Positions 24,238-32,070 of a DNA stretch of 36,330 nt are shown one piece after another. The position numbers were made by a program, and so were the translations under genes. The stretch comes from a virus: the IMG/VR virus record IMGVR_UViG_3300037200_000156, positions 1-36,330 of that record. One strand, given 5' to 3'. Each line of letters begins with the position of its first letter. Positions within the stretch are counted from its first letter, which is position 1. The notes under the pieces were generated by a model that was not told where the DNA came from, made no database searches, and saw nothing but the letters and a program-made list of their open reading frames with translations.

Positions 24238-24272
24238 AAATATTTAACCTTAAGTAATTTATTAAAATCAAC

Positions 24273-24401
24273 TCAATTGCAATAGTAATTATTAAAATAA
24301 TCAGGTGGAAATATAAAATTTAATAGCGATTTTAATATTAAAACAGGTACCATTAATACTGTTCCAAAAAAAGCTACCATCAATGGTATTAAAAATATCA
24401 T
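24273..24401 (-). CDS. small membrane protein, 42 aa
   Basis: MIFLIPLMVAFFGTVLMVPVLILK... is one long hydrophobic segment followed by an aromatic tail. ATG 24401 follows AAGG, and the gene starts 10 nt after the previous stop. A holin or envelope-protein candidate. Confidence 0.5.
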   Translation of the reverse strand: MIFLIPLMVAFFGTVLMVPVLILKSLLNFIFPPDYFNNYYCN

Positions 24402-24410
24402 AGTGCTACC

Positions 24411-24797
24411 TTATAGACTTCCATAAGAAGGGATAATTATTTCGCCCTTCTTATCTTGTTCTTCTTTATATAATCTATTTAATTCTTCGATAATTTGTTT
24501 AGTATCTATTATGCAGCATTCATTGATATACAAATAGAACATTTCATTGTGATGTCCTATTATTTGTATTGAAGCAACGTCTAAATTATTTTTCTTAATA
24601 AATAAATATACTGCATTAGAAAATTTTTTATACAATAACGGCCAATCTAATCTATTGGCGTGAGTATTGTTTTTTAAATCATTATATTCAAGCCATAAAT
24701 CTACATTTAGATCTTGAATATATAGAACTTCGCAATTATATTTGCTAAATACATTTGTACAAACCGCTAATAACAAACTTAATAATATTTTTTTCAT
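24411..24797 (-). CDS. secreted hypothetical protein, 128 aa
   Basis: Signal peptide MKKILLSLLLAVCTNVFS, cut probably near residue 18, followed by a mature alpha/beta protein with a Cys pair (ECCIID). No family match. Its location in an operon of small exported proteins suggests envelope or lysis action, possibly a spanin or superinfection-exclusion protein, but nothing in the sequence proves it. Confidence 0.7.
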   Translation of the reverse strand: MKKILLSLLLAVCTNVFSKYNCEVLYIQDLNVDLWLEYNDLKNNTHANRLDWPLLYKKFSNAVYLFIKKNNLDVASIQIIGHHNEMFYLYINECCIIDTKQIIEELNRLYKEEQDKKGEIIIPSYGSL

Positions 24798-24814
24798 TAT
24801 ATCCTAATAATATT

Positions 24815-25006
24815 TTAGTTTTGATCCATCATTCTATTATAATTTATATAATCATTTGAATCTGGTCTTGTATTGCTATTGCCATCAAGCCATTCATCTC
24901 GTGCTCTATCATGACAGTCTCTTTCTTCGCGAGTACTATCATACTGATGAGCAACTGCTGCTACTGGCATAGATAAAAGTAGTGCAAAATAAATAATTCT
25001 TTTCAT
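24815..25006 (-). CDS. secreted hypothetical protein, 63 aa
   Basis: Signal peptide MKRIIYFALLLSMPVAAVA with an AVA-H cleavage site; the mature part of about 44 residues is acidic and polar (REERDCHDRARDEWLDGN). Start ATG 25006 after AAAGGATG; the longer in-frame reading has no site. Periplasmic or extracellular role inferred. Confidence 0.7.
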   Translation of the reverse strand: MKRIIYFALLLSMPVAAVAHQYDSTREERDCHDRARDEWLDGNSNTRPDSNDYINYNRMMDQN

Positions 25007-25007
25007 A

Positions 25008-25136
25008 TCATCCTTTGGTGGTAGATTTGTTGTTTTTACAATAGTAATATTCATATACAAAGTTTGCCATAGCAGCGATTATGCATACTATGATACTTAA
25101 TGTTCCAAGCACTTCTTTTAATACAATGTTTTCCAT
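25008..25136 (-). CDS. small one-helix membrane protein, 42 aa
   Basis: MENIVLKEVLGTLSIIVCIIAAM... has one hydrophobic helix (about residues 10-27) and a basic tail with Cys. GGAG precedes the ATG. First gene of the minus operon and stops 1 nt before the next start, so coupled. Holin-like topology but uncertain. Confidence 0.55.
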   Translation of the reverse strand: MENIVLKEVLGTLSIIVCIIAAMANFVYEYYYCKNNKSTTKG

Positions 25137-25156
25137 AAAGCTCCTAAGAGTTTAAG

Positions 25157-25211
25157 TTATATAAACATACTATATACTTGTAATATACAGCATGTTTATA
25201 TAAATGTCCAA
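25157..25211 (-). promoter_or_regulatory. promoter with inverted-repeat operator for the minus operon
   Basis: On the minus strand TTGGAC (rc at 25206-25211), 18-nt spacer and TATATT (rc at 25182-25187). A perfect 12-bp inverted repeat TTATATAAACAT/ATGTTTATATAA (25157-25168, 25192-25203) overlaps it, with a 23-nt spacer, and should bind a dimeric regulator such as one of the two small DNA-binding proteins upstream. Confidence 0.65.
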
Positions 25212-25240
25212 TTATTATCTAAATTACTCTTTTATTTCTA

Positions 25241-25429
25241 TTAATAAATGTCAATCCATGTTTTGTTAAGTTTAATACATGAAATTGTTGTTCGGTGAAC
25301 CTGATGGATTCGTGCAATTTCTGAAACACTTATTCCCTCATTAATCTGCTTTCTAATATTTACTACTTGATCAATTTTTAATTTGGCATTCGGGTTTTTC
25401 TCTCCGCGACTTTTATCTTGTTGGCTCAT
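25241..25429 (-). CDS. small helix-turn-helix protein, 62 aa
   Basis: MSQQDKSRGEKNPNAKLKID..., with a C-terminal HTH (GISVSEIARIHQVHRTTISCI) of the resolvase/Hin-like shape. Also resembles the HTH part of phage homing endonucleases (NUMOD-like), but the nuclease domain is absent. Overlaps the RHH gene end and is likely co-transcribed with it; start is internal to a longer frame. Confidence 0.7.
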   Translation of the reverse strand: MSQQDKSRGEKNPNAKLKIDQVVNIRKQINEGISVSEIARIHQVHRTTISCIKLNKTWIDIY

Positions 25430-25580
25430 CCCACTTCCTCTCTTTTTGTAGCCTATCAAACAATAATCTTAAGACGTATGTAGTAACCGTACTATTATAT
25501 TTTTTTGCCATCTCCTTGAGTTCATTATGAACATGTACCGGCACATCCATTGCAAGTCGCTTTCTGTTTTTGCGTTGCAT
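25413..25580 (-). CDS. ribbon-helix-helix (Arc/MetJ-like) regulator, 55 aa
   Basis: RKRLAMDVPVHVHNELKEMA, then KKYNSTVTTYVLRLLFDRLQKER gives the RHH order: strand, helix, TxxTYVxRLL helix. The ATG at 25580 follows GGAGG. It would bind the inverted repeat in the divergent promoter region just upstream (25613-25632), controlling itself and the fibre operon. Confidence 0.85.
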   Translation of the reverse strand: MQRKNRKRLAMDVPVHVHNELKEMAKKYNSTVTTYVLRLLFDRLQKERKWDEPTR

Positions 25581-25608
25581 ACCACCTCCAATTTTGTGTA
25601 CACCGCTA

Positions 25609-25668
25609 TTGTAGTCGAATAGTTGTTCGACTGTAATGGTATATATGAGATTTAGTAATGAAGCACAA
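25609..25668. promoter_or_regulatory. divergent promoters sharing one operator
   Basis: Plus strand: TTGTAG (25609-25614), 17-nt spacer, TGTAAT (25632-25637). Minus strand: TTGTGC (rc at 25663-25668), 17-nt spacer, TATATA (rc at 25640-25645). The 7-bp inverted repeat AGTCGAA-6nt-TTCGACT (25613-25632) fills the plus-strand spacer and abuts the minus -10. A repressor there would switch off both sides. Confidence 0.65.
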
Positions 25669-25679
25669 AAGGAAAAAAT

Positions 25680-26441
25680 ATGTCTGTAAATACACGTCGC
25701 AATGTTGCATATACTCTGGGGCAAGGTCCATTGAATGAAATGTATCCAAATCCAATAGTAGCAAATCGTGCACCAACAACTGCTGATATGGCACAAATTG
25801 GTCAATTATGGATAACTACAGCAGCTGCTCCAACTTCTCCAAGTTCTGTTTTTATTGAACAATCAGTAGTCAATAATGCGGCTAATTGGATTAATTTAAC
25901 AGCTACTTCTGGAGCTTTCACAGCTCTTACGGTAACTGGACCATCTACATTTATTGGATCATTAACACAAACAGATGGTAATGTTTCAATGGGTGCCGAT
26001 GCTACTACACAAACTGTAGCTATTGGTACAGGAGCTGCTGCTAAAACAGTAACTATTGGCAGTACTAATACCACATCAACAACAACCATACAAGCAGGTA
26101 CGGGTGGGTTATCACTTAGTGCAGCAGGTAATGTAGCCGTTACTCCTGTCACAGCAACAAGTGCTACTACCACAGCAGTAGCTAATGGTCGTGTTGTTCA
26201 AGCTACCTATACAGGGCAAACAACAGCAGCAGCTGGTACATTAGTTTTAACATTAACAAACTCATCAATAACGGCGACAAATGCTTTATTAATGACAATA
26301 ACTAATGGCGGAACAAATTCAGCTGAAATGACAGTGCAAAGGATTCAACAAAATGCTGGATCTGCAACTATTACACTATTAAATAATGGTGCAGCAGCTC
26401 TTAATGGAAATGTATTGGTTACTTCTTGGTCACTAAATTAA
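25680..26441 (+). CDS. tail fibre-like protein
   Basis: 253 residues, Thr/Ala/Ser-rich repeats (TIGSTNTTSTTTIQAGTG) of a trimeric beta-helix fibre shaft, with an N-terminal QGPLNEMYPNPIVANRAPTT attachment-like part. Start after AAAGGA. First gene of the fibre cluster. Confidence 0.8.
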   Translation: MSVNTRRNVAYTLGQGPLNEMYPNPIVANRAPTTADMAQIGQLWITTAAAPTSPSSVFIEQSVVNNAANWINLTATSGAFTALTVTGPSTFIGSLTQTDGNVSMGADATTQTVAIGTGAAAKTVTIGSTNTTSTTTIQAGTGGLSLSAAGNVAVTPVTATSATTTAVANGRVVQATYTGQTTAAAGTLVLTLTNSSITATNALLMTITNGGTNSAEMTVQRIQQNAGSATITLLNNGAAALNGNVLVTSWSLN

Positions 26442-26450
26442 AGGGTAATA

Positions 26451-26684
26451 ATGAATATTAGAGCAACTATTAATTTAGAAATTAATAAAAATGATAAACC
26501 TTATGTTTTGTCGCTGCAACAAGGATGTCCATGGGATGAGATCTATGTAGCGCTAGAAGAATTTTCTTTAGGTCTTAAGGAGATGCAAAAGCAATCACTA
26601 GAACAAGTGCAAGATGCTACATCTGAATCACAAGTAGTACCTCAAGATACTACTGCGCCAGTTACAACTGATTCGGGTGAGTAA
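26451..26684 (+). CDS. small hypothetical protein, 77 aa
   Basis: N-terminal part predicted beta/alpha (MNIRATINLEINKNDKPYVL), C-terminal part polar and Gln/Thr-rich. Its start follows AAGGG and its stop overlaps the next gene. Possibly a fibre chaperone or adaptor; function unknown. Confidence 0.65.
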   Translation: MNIRATINLEINKNDKPYVLSLQQGCPWDEIYVALEEFSLGLKEMQKQSLEQVQDATSESQVVPQDTTAPVTTDSGE

Positions 26685-27022
26685 TGGCTTATAAGAATAC
26701 AGTAGCTGCTATACCGATGATAGCATTTGCTTCATCGGGAATAACTGCTGACTATTTACCATTGAATCCATTAGGACTTACCGCTGCTTGTTTTTTTGTA
26801 AAAGTTATAAATACTTCAACTGAAGATATAACAATAAGTTATGACGGTGTAAATGATGGTGATTATATAGTTTCTGATAGCACTTTGTTTTTACCATTAC
26901 AAAGCAATTCTGCTCCAAATAATTACTTGGCAAATTTAGCCCAGGGAACACGAATATATGCTAAGGGTACAGCAGGAACAGGCAATATATATGTAGTTGG
27001 TTATTATCAGCCAATGCAATAG
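26684..27022 (+). CDS. tail-associated beta protein, 112 aa (paralogue of 27030)
   Basis: The sequence FFVKVINTSTEDITISYDGV, then LAQGTRIYAKGT and a NIYVVGYYQP end, aligns with the next gene (HITNTTDVLLTFSFNGV, GEGTTIYVMGS, VYLASFYG). They share one beta-sandwich-like fold. Probably virion accessory pieces that cap fibres. Confidence 0.7.
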   Translation: MAYKNTVAAIPMIAFASSGITADYLPLNPLGLTAACFFVKVINTSTEDITISYDGVNDGDYIVSDSTLFLPLQSNSAPNNYLANLAQGTRIYAKGTAGTGNIYVVGYYQPMQ

Positions 27023-27029
27023 GAGTAGT

Positions 27030-27365
27030 ATGTCGTTAGGTATTAAAATATTGCCCGAACCATTGCGTACTTTGGAATTTGATTCAATATCGGGAACATA
27101 TGCTCCGATGGGTGCATTTTCACACCCTATTAGAATTATACACATAACAAATACTACAGATGTCTTATTAACCTTTTCATTTAATGGTGTAACTAATCAC
27201 TTTGTGGTGCCATCGGGTAGCTTTATATTACTTGATATAACTGCAAATAAAACATCACGTGGTGAAGGATTCTTTATTGGAGAAGGTACTACTATTTATG
27301 TGATGGGCTCTCCAACGCTTGGCGCAGTATATCTAGCATCATTTTATGGATATGACATTATTTAG
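27030..27365 (+). CDS. tail-associated beta protein, 111 aa (paralogue of 26684)
   Basis: Same fold as the previous gene and only 7 nt downstream, so a tandem duplication. ATG 27030 follows AGGAG. Sequence identity is low, but the order of strands and the GT-x-IY-x-x-G segment are shared. Confidence 0.7.
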   Translation: MSLGIKILPEPLRTLEFDSISGTYAPMGAFSHPIRIIHITNTTDVLLTFSFNGVTNHFVVPSGSFILLDITANKTSRGEGFFIGEGTTIYVMGSPTLGAVYLASFYGYDII

Positions 27366-27373
27366 GAGATAGT

Positions 27374-29362
27374 ATGTCGCAGGCGGGAAGTTTTATATCA
27401 GGTTCAGGACCAGGCTCAGGAACTGTTAAGACACTTACAGGCAATACAGAAGGAGCTGTTCCACCAAATGGTGCGGGCAATATTGATGTTGTTGGCAATG
27501 GTACTACTACAACAGTAGTGGGTGATCCTGGAACTAATACTCTTACTATTAATACAACAGGTGCAGTTGCTGCTTCATTTCCAACTGATTCTAACACAGC
27601 AATTCCATCAGGTGGAGCATTAACTATTCATGGTGGCCATGATATTAATACATCAGGGGCTGGTTCTACGGTTACTATTAATTTAAATAATGCTATTACT
27701 TTAGGTGATCTTACTCCAATAGCAGCAGGATCTCCTGCCATGACAGCTGTTACTGGCGATGTTGATATAGAAGCTGGAAATCTCAATCTACCCTTAACAA
27801 ATACAGGCGGGACTCAAGGAGTTATAACGATTGGCGCTGGTTCGCCAAGTGGCGCTATGCGTATACATAATTATAATCCTAATTCTGCTTATAATAATAA
27901 TAATATCTTTATAGGCAATACAGCTGGAAACTTTACATTAAGTACACCAGCAAACGCTAATGTTGGCGTAGGATCTTCTTGCTTTATTTCATTAACTACA
28001 GGGCATGACTCAGTTGCTTTTGGATACGCAGCCTTGGCTTCTAGTACTGCAGATGTCGGCAATACCGCAATAGGGTGTAATAGTTGCGCTTTGTTAAATG
28101 GAGGCAGCTTTAATACTGTCTTAGGATTTGAGACCCTTGGTAATGGATCAGCATCATTATCAGGTAGTTATAACTTATTAGCTGGTTATCAGGCAGGAAT
28201 TAATTATACAACCAGTGAGAGCAATAATATTATTTTTGGATCACCAGGAACTATTGGACAGTCAAATGCTCTCGTTATAGGTAATGGTACGGGCACTGGA
28301 ACCCAACAACTATCTAGTGCAACTATAGCAGGTATTTATGGCTCAACTGTTGGAGCAACAAATGCGGCTGTTTTTATTGACTCTACAGGCCTTTTAGGTA
28401 CAGTTGGTGGTTCTGGTGGTTCAGGTATTGTTACTATAGATGGGAATACTGCATCAGTAACGGGATCAACGGTAACCATAGAAGCAACTGAAAGCAGCGG
28501 CGGATTCACTGGGTCAGGCACGACTATGACGCTTACATTTACTCAGGGCACTCAAAATACTTTTGTAGGAGGGTTTTCTGGTAATTTAGGGGCTAGTCCT
28601 ACAGGATCTTTTAATAGTGGTTTTGGCTTTAATAGTTTGGGATCGATTACAACATCTAGTGAAAATTCAGCATTTGGCAGATATGCTTTAGCAACACTTA
28701 GTGGTGGTTCTGGCGACAATACAGCGGTAGGTTATTCTGCAATTCAGCAATTAACTTCTGGAGTTCAGAATACGGTCGTTGGATCCCGATCTTTTGCAAA
28801 TGCGGTAACATCATCAGATTGTACAATTCTAGGTTATAGTTCTGGTAGTTCATATACAGGTGCTGAATTTAATAATATTATTATTGGTGCAAGTGTTGCT
28901 GGTACTACTGGTGAATCTAATGTGACTAGAATAGGTAATACTTCAACTGATAATGTTTTTATAACAGGAATACATGGTGTTACTGTTACTGGAACTGCAG
29001 TTTTATGTGACACCAATGGACAATTGGGCACAGTCGTATCTTCAGAAAGATATAAAGAAAATATAGAAGATATGGGAATTTCAAGTGATCATATTTATGA
29101 TTTGCGACCTGTAGCATTTACCTATAAAAAGGATGAATTAAAAACATTACAATATGGTCTTATTGCGGAGCAAGTACAACAAATAATGCCTTCCTTGGTT
29201 CTTTATGGACAAGATGGCCGACCACAAGCGGTTAAATACCAAGATCTGCCCGTATTATTACTTAATGAATTACAGAAGCAACAAAAGATCATCGACAAAC
29301 TCAGTAAGAAAGTTTCATTATTAGAAGAAGAACTTTATAAATGGGATAATAAAATGTTTTAG
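27374..29362 (+). CDS. tail fibre with S74 intramolecular chaperone
   Basis: 662 residues. A Gly/Thr-rich N-terminal shaft is followed by YadA/haemagglutinin-like repeats (TAIGCNSCALLNGGSFNTVLG, NTAVGYSAIQQLTSG) forming a beta-roll adhesin. Residues about 552-662 (SSERYKENIEDMGISSD, DLRPVAFTYKKDE) are a peptidase S74 domain, which trimerises the fibre and cleaves itself off at the Ser of the SSERYKEN segment; the Ser-Lys pair is visible. A C-terminal coiled coil follows. This is likely the receptor-binding protein. Confidence 0.9.
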   Translation: MSQAGSFISGSGPGSGTVKTLTGNTEGAVPPNGAGNIDVVGNGTTTTVVGDPGTNTLTINTTGAVAASFPTDSNTAIPSGGALTIHGGHDINTSGAGSTVTINLNNAITLGDLTPIAAGSPAMTAVTGDVDIEAGNLNLPLTNTGGTQGVITIGAGSPSGAMRIHNYNPNSAYNNNNIFIGNTAGNFTLSTPANANVGVGSSCFISLTTGHDSVAFGYAALASSTADVGNTAIGCNSCALLNGGSFNTVLGFETLGNGSASLSGSYNLLAGYQAGINYTTSESNNIIFGSPGTIGQSNALVIGNGTGTGTQQLSSATIAGIYGSTVGATNAAVFIDSTGLLGTVGGSGGSGIVTIDGNTASVTGSTVTIEATESSGGFTGSGTTMTLTFTQGTQNTFVGGFSGNLGASPTGSFNSGFGFNSLGSITTSSENSAFGRYALATLSGGSGDNTAVGYSAIQQLTSGVQNTVVGSRSFANAVTSSDCTILGYSSGSSYTGAEFNNIIIGASVAGTTGESNVTRIGNTSTDNVFITGIHGVTVTGTAVLCDTNGQLGTVVSSERYKENIEDMGISSDHIYDLRPVAFTYKKDELKTLQYGLIAEQVQQIMPSLVLYGQDGRPQAVKYQDLPVLLLNELQKQQKIIDKLSKKVSLLEEELYKWDNKMF

Positions 29363-29464
29363 TTATCTTTTATTGATAAATATTGTAAGATATTTTGGTT
29401 ATTAAAGTAAGATATTTTATAATTTAGTGCTGGATTTAGGTGCTTTAATAACATGTATTATTTC

Positions 29465-29502
29465 AACCTGCAAGTTATTCATCCTTTCTTGCAGGTTTTT
29501 TT
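29465..29502 (+). terminator. strong intrinsic terminator after fibre operon
   Basis: AACCTGCAAG pairs perfectly with CTTGCAGGTT (29465-29474, 29488-29497), followed by a T run. Ends the fibre operon just before the converging minus genes. Confidence 0.92.
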
Positions 29503-29659
29503 AGATAGGCTTTATGTTATTAAGCAATTGTTCAAGATCTTCTTTTTTATAAAGACGGTATTTGTTTATCTGGTTACGATATACCTTAATCTTTTTATCT
29601 TTTTCCCAATTCCGTAATGAAAAACTGACAACACTGTTGTCAGAAATTAGTTGGAGCCA
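29501..29659 (-). pseudogene. MerR-like DNA-binding protein, 3' fragment
   Basis: The open frame (52 residues, no ATG, GTG or TTG start in frame) reads SFSLRNWEKDKKIKVYRNQI, then NKYRLYKKEDLEQLL. This is the wing and second half of a MerR/excisionase-type domain. The 5' half is missing; the frame is closed by a stop at 29660-29662. It may be a decayed copy, or the tail end of an interrupted gene whose 5' half is at 30135-30245. Confidence 0.65.
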
Positions 29660-29688
29660 CTATGTGCCGTTTTATTGGCCTATTCCAT

Positions 29689-30078
29689 TTATTTATTCTT
29701 GCTGGCAGACATCGGAGAATGAGCTGGTGCACCAATAGACTTACTATTTATTTCTGGAGCATTTACGTTAATATGTGGTGCTCTATCTGCGGCAATTCTG
29801 GGAGTAATGTTGATAGCAATATCCTGTCCAAGGGTATGCAAAAATCGGAAAAGCCTTTGAATGGAGAAAGCTGCTAGTTGTCCAGTGTAAAGGGCAGAGA
29901 TTTTTGGCTGATCAATACCTAGAAGTTTCGCAGCATCTTTTTGATTAAGCCCGCGCTCCTCAATAATAAGATTAATCTGCATAGCAAGCTTTACCTTCGC
30001 TAGTCGCTCTTCGGGGTTTGGCATGCCAAGATCTGCAAAAATATTGCCGGAACTTGTTTCAAAATCTTTATTTTTCAT
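29689..30078 (-). CDS. XRE-family HTH regulator
   Basis: 129 residues. An N-terminal SGNIFADLGMPNPEERLAKV segment precedes the HTH (GLNQKDAAKLLGIDQPKISAL), the arrangement of HigA/COG5606-type antitoxin-like regulators. No toxin gene is adjacent, so a stand-alone regulator is likely. Lies between two MerR-like fragments. Confidence 0.85.
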   Translation of the reverse strand: MKNKDFETSSGNIFADLGMPNPEERLAKVKLAMQINLIIEERGLNQKDAAKLLGIDQPKISALYTGQLAAFSIQRLFRFLHTLGQDIAINITPRIAADRAPHINVNAPEINSKSIGAPAHSPMSASKNK

Positions 30079-30134
30079 AATTTCACTTCTGATTTAAGTA
30101 TTTCTCGTTATAAATGCTTTCAGCAATTTTCAGC

Positions 30135-30245
30135 CTACTTTTTATAAGATCCATCTCTTTCTGACGTACTTAATAACGTATTTTCCGTAACGCCAATAAA
30201 TTTCGCAGCATCTTGTATTTTAAAATAGTCAGTTATTTTAGCCAT
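30135..30245 (-). pseudogene. MerR-like DNA-binding protein, 5' fragment (36 aa)
   Basis: MAKITDYFKIQDAAKFIGV, then TENTLLSTSERDG is the start of a MerR/excisionase HTH, ending after ERDG with SYKK-stop. It has a good start (AAGGAG upstream) and may still be translated. The missing half resembles what the 29501-29659 frame has. Confidence 0.55.
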
Positions 30246-30290
30246 CGATGTATATCTCCTTATTGTATACCGTTCCATATATTTTTAGGG

Positions 30291-30328
30291 AAAAAACCCT
30301 GTGATGTACCAGTCAAGGGATCACAGGG
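30291..30328 (-). terminator. intrinsic terminator of the ERF operon
   Basis: On the minus strand CCCTGTGAT pairs perfectly with ATCACAGGG and is followed by six T (plus-strand A at 30291-30296). It ends transcripts from the ERF gene. Confidence 0.85.
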
Positions 30329-30382
30329 CAATATATCCTACTAGGAGGATAGACCCAGTAGTTTTTTAGAGTCTTATCTCTT

Positions 30383-31108
30383 TTATTGTATACCTTCTCG
30401 AGCATTTTTAATACTACGGATGCGATTTATAGATACCTGGAACTTGCTCTTAGGCATATCTGCAAGAGATTGTATCCGCAATCCATTAAGAACTTGTTCT
30501 CCGATATCTGGATATTCTCCAAGTTCATATTCCAATTGCTCAATTTGCTCTTTAGTTATAGTATCAATGGAATTTTCTTTTGGATTATATTTAGTATTTA
30601 AAGATGTTCCCTTAGCTGCTATATGGCGTACATCAGTCATTGTTTTTTCACCATCATCATCATCCATATCTGAATCTATGGTAACTCCCAACAATGCTCC
30701 GGCGGTATAACGTCTATAATAGGTCATCAAAGAACCAAATGTTTGCGGATCATTTTTTATGGGTATAATTCTCACACGGGATTCAATCCATTGGCCACTA
30801 GCATGCATTAAGCGAGAATGTAATGACATTGCTCCTTCATCTGTGCTGCGTAATTGTTGCGTGAAAGCCAAACCATGTTTTGTGAGAGCTTTTCGGGTGG
30901 ATTGTATAATAGCATCAAGATCAGCGTAACGGGATTTAAAGTAGGGGTTGTCACGATTGTAGCCAACAATTTCATATTCACCTTGCGCTTTGGCAAAAGC
31001 CGCTGCTAAATCTTTGATATCATCGGACTCATATTTTGAACTGGATGGGATATGCTTCAGCTGATTTACTGTCTGAAGTATTTCTTGAAGTAATTGATTT
31101 GTTTCCAT
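30383..31108 (-). CDS. erf: ERF-family single-strand annealing recombinase
   Basis: 241 residues. The N-terminal domain KDLAAAFAKAQGEYEIVGY, then KSRYADLDAIIQSTRKAL, and the central SLMTYYRRYTAGALLG match the ERF family (P22 Erf). It coats ssDNA, anneals homologous strands and supports circularisation and repair of phage DNA. The C-terminus is more variable. It lies in the early-type minus operon. Confidence 0.93.
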   Translation of the reverse strand: METNQLLQEILQTVNQLKHIPSSSKYESDDIKDLAAAFAKAQGEYEIVGYNRDNPYFKSRYADLDAIIQSTRKALTKHGLAFTQQLRSTDEGAMSLHSRLMHASGQWIESRVRIIPIKNDPQTFGSLMTYYRRYTAGALLGVTIDSDMDDDDGEKTMTDVRHIAAKGTSLNTKYNPKENSIDTITKEQIEQLEYELGEYPDIGEQVLNGLRIQSLADMPKSKFQVSINRIRSIKNAREGIQ

Positions 31109-31138
31109 AGATCTCTCTTTTTAGGTGCTTCATCGACT

Positions 31139-31657
31139 CTACGACAGAAGACTATTATTATCCTTACAAGTTTCTTCTATAATCTGATCCACTAATTTAT
31201 GTAATTCGTTTCTAACAAATTCAATATTTTTATAAGTTGGTTTAAATTCTAATAAGAAGGCTTCTTTTATTTTTAATAAATAATATAAATCTGGAAAGTG
31301 ATAACAAATGATATCCAAGTTTCGGTTACATGAATTTATACTAGGTAGTATATCGCTAGAGTGAGCACAATCGAAACCAATAGTTACTGTTCCATCTTCT
31401 TTATTTTCTTTATTGTAGGTTATTCCACCGTGCACCTGGAAATCCTCTCTATCATCTTCATCTAGTAACTTTACTTCTTCAGCGCCAATAGTTACATAAC
31501 CACACAAATGACCCAAAGGATGCCGCTTTATTGAGCATCTATAGTTCCTATATTCAAATTCTTCTCTATCTGGTTCATTCTGCCAAGGTCCATTGCCCCA
31601 ATTCTTTTTATCTCTAGAATCTTCCAGGGGACCCAAGGTTAATTTTATTTTATCCAT
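31139..31657 (-). CDS. hypothetical protein, 172 aa
   Basis: No known family. The start MDKIKLTLGPLED overlaps the previous stop in ATGGATAA (coupled); earlier in-frame Mets are possible. The fold is beta-rich in the first half (SIKRHPLGHLCGYVTIG) and helical in the second (FLLEFKPTYKNIEFVRNEL). Lies directly upstream of ERF in its operon. Confidence 0.65.
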   Translation of the reverse strand: MDKIKLTLGPLEDSRDKKNWGNGPWQNEPDREEFEYRNYRCSIKRHPLGHLCGYVTIGAEEVKLLDEDDREDFQVHGGITYNKENKEDGTVTIGFDCAHSSDILPSINSCNRNLDIICYHFPDLYYLLKIKEAFLLEFKPTYKNIEFVRNELHKLVDQIIEETCKDNNSLLS

Positions 31658-31763
31658 TGTAATTACTTTCATAAAAATCCATAAAACAGATATAACAGAT
31701 ATCTTTCCATGAATAGACGCTTTCTTTACCGCAATAAGTACACTCACTCAACTCACTCAGCAT
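31650..31763 (-). CDS. zinc-knuckle-like mini protein, 37 aa
   Basis: MLSELSECTYCGKESVYSWK, then DICYICFMDFY has two C-x2-C pairs 15 residues apart, a treble-clef or ribbon pattern. It overlaps genes on both sides, typical of coupled small ORFs. The exact start is uncertain. Confidence 0.5.
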   Translation of the reverse strand: MLSELSECTYCGKESVYSWKDICYICFMDFYESNYNG

Positions 31764-31923
31764 CAAAACACCCACAATCATGCTCGCTATAATGATCTTC
31801 ACATTTATTGCCTTTATATTGTGCATGGCCATCAAGACCATCAATGATGCATGAGCACATGGGCATACATAGTCCATTAAAATCGTGGCAATGTTCTTCT
31901 ATTATGGTGCATAGGTTATTCAT
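31753..31923 (-). CDS. Cys/His-rich mini protein, 56 aa
   Basis: Start ATG 31923 follows AAAGGATG. Nine cysteines and several histidines (EEHCHDFNGLCMPMCSC, then CEDHYSEHDCGCFD) suggest metal binding. First gene of the operon after the divergent promoter. It is 57 codons with stop and not a shadow. Confidence 0.6.
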   Translation of the reverse strand: MNNLCTIIEEHCHDFNGLCMPMCSCIIDGLDGHAQYKGNKCEDHYSEHDCGCFDAE

Positions 31924-31956
31924 GTTCATCCTTTAGTGTGGTTTAATACTTATAAT

Positions 31957-31984
31957 AGTATAACATGGACAAAATATAAATCAA
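31957..31984 (-). promoter_or_regulatory. promoter for the minus early operon
   Basis: On the minus strand TTGATT, 16-nt spacer, TATACT, ending about 30 nt before the first gene of the operon. AT-rich intergenic region 31924-32070. Confidence 0.55.
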
Positions 31985-32003
31985 CATTAACTTTAATAAT
32001 ATA

Positions 32004-32032
32004 TTGATAAATAACATTATAAATGGTATGAT
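32004..32032 (+). promoter_or_regulatory. promoter for the plus early genes
   Basis: TTGATA (32004-32009), 17-nt spacer, TATGAT (32027-32032). Near consensus for sigma70, about 38 nt before the HTH gene at 32071. Back to back with the minus promoter. Confidence 0.75.
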
Positions 32033-32070
32033 TTATATAATTACATCAAATAAATATGAAAGGATAGGTA

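Noticed and set aside
25802-27597. Minus-strand ORFs opposite the fibre genes (123 and 79 codons)
   Set aside because: They are antisense to Thr/Gly-rich fibre repeats, with Val/Pro-rich translations typical of shadow frames and no ribosome sites.
29662-29877. Plus-strand ORF opposite the XRE gene
   Set aside because: Shadow frame, no domain, no proper ribosome site.
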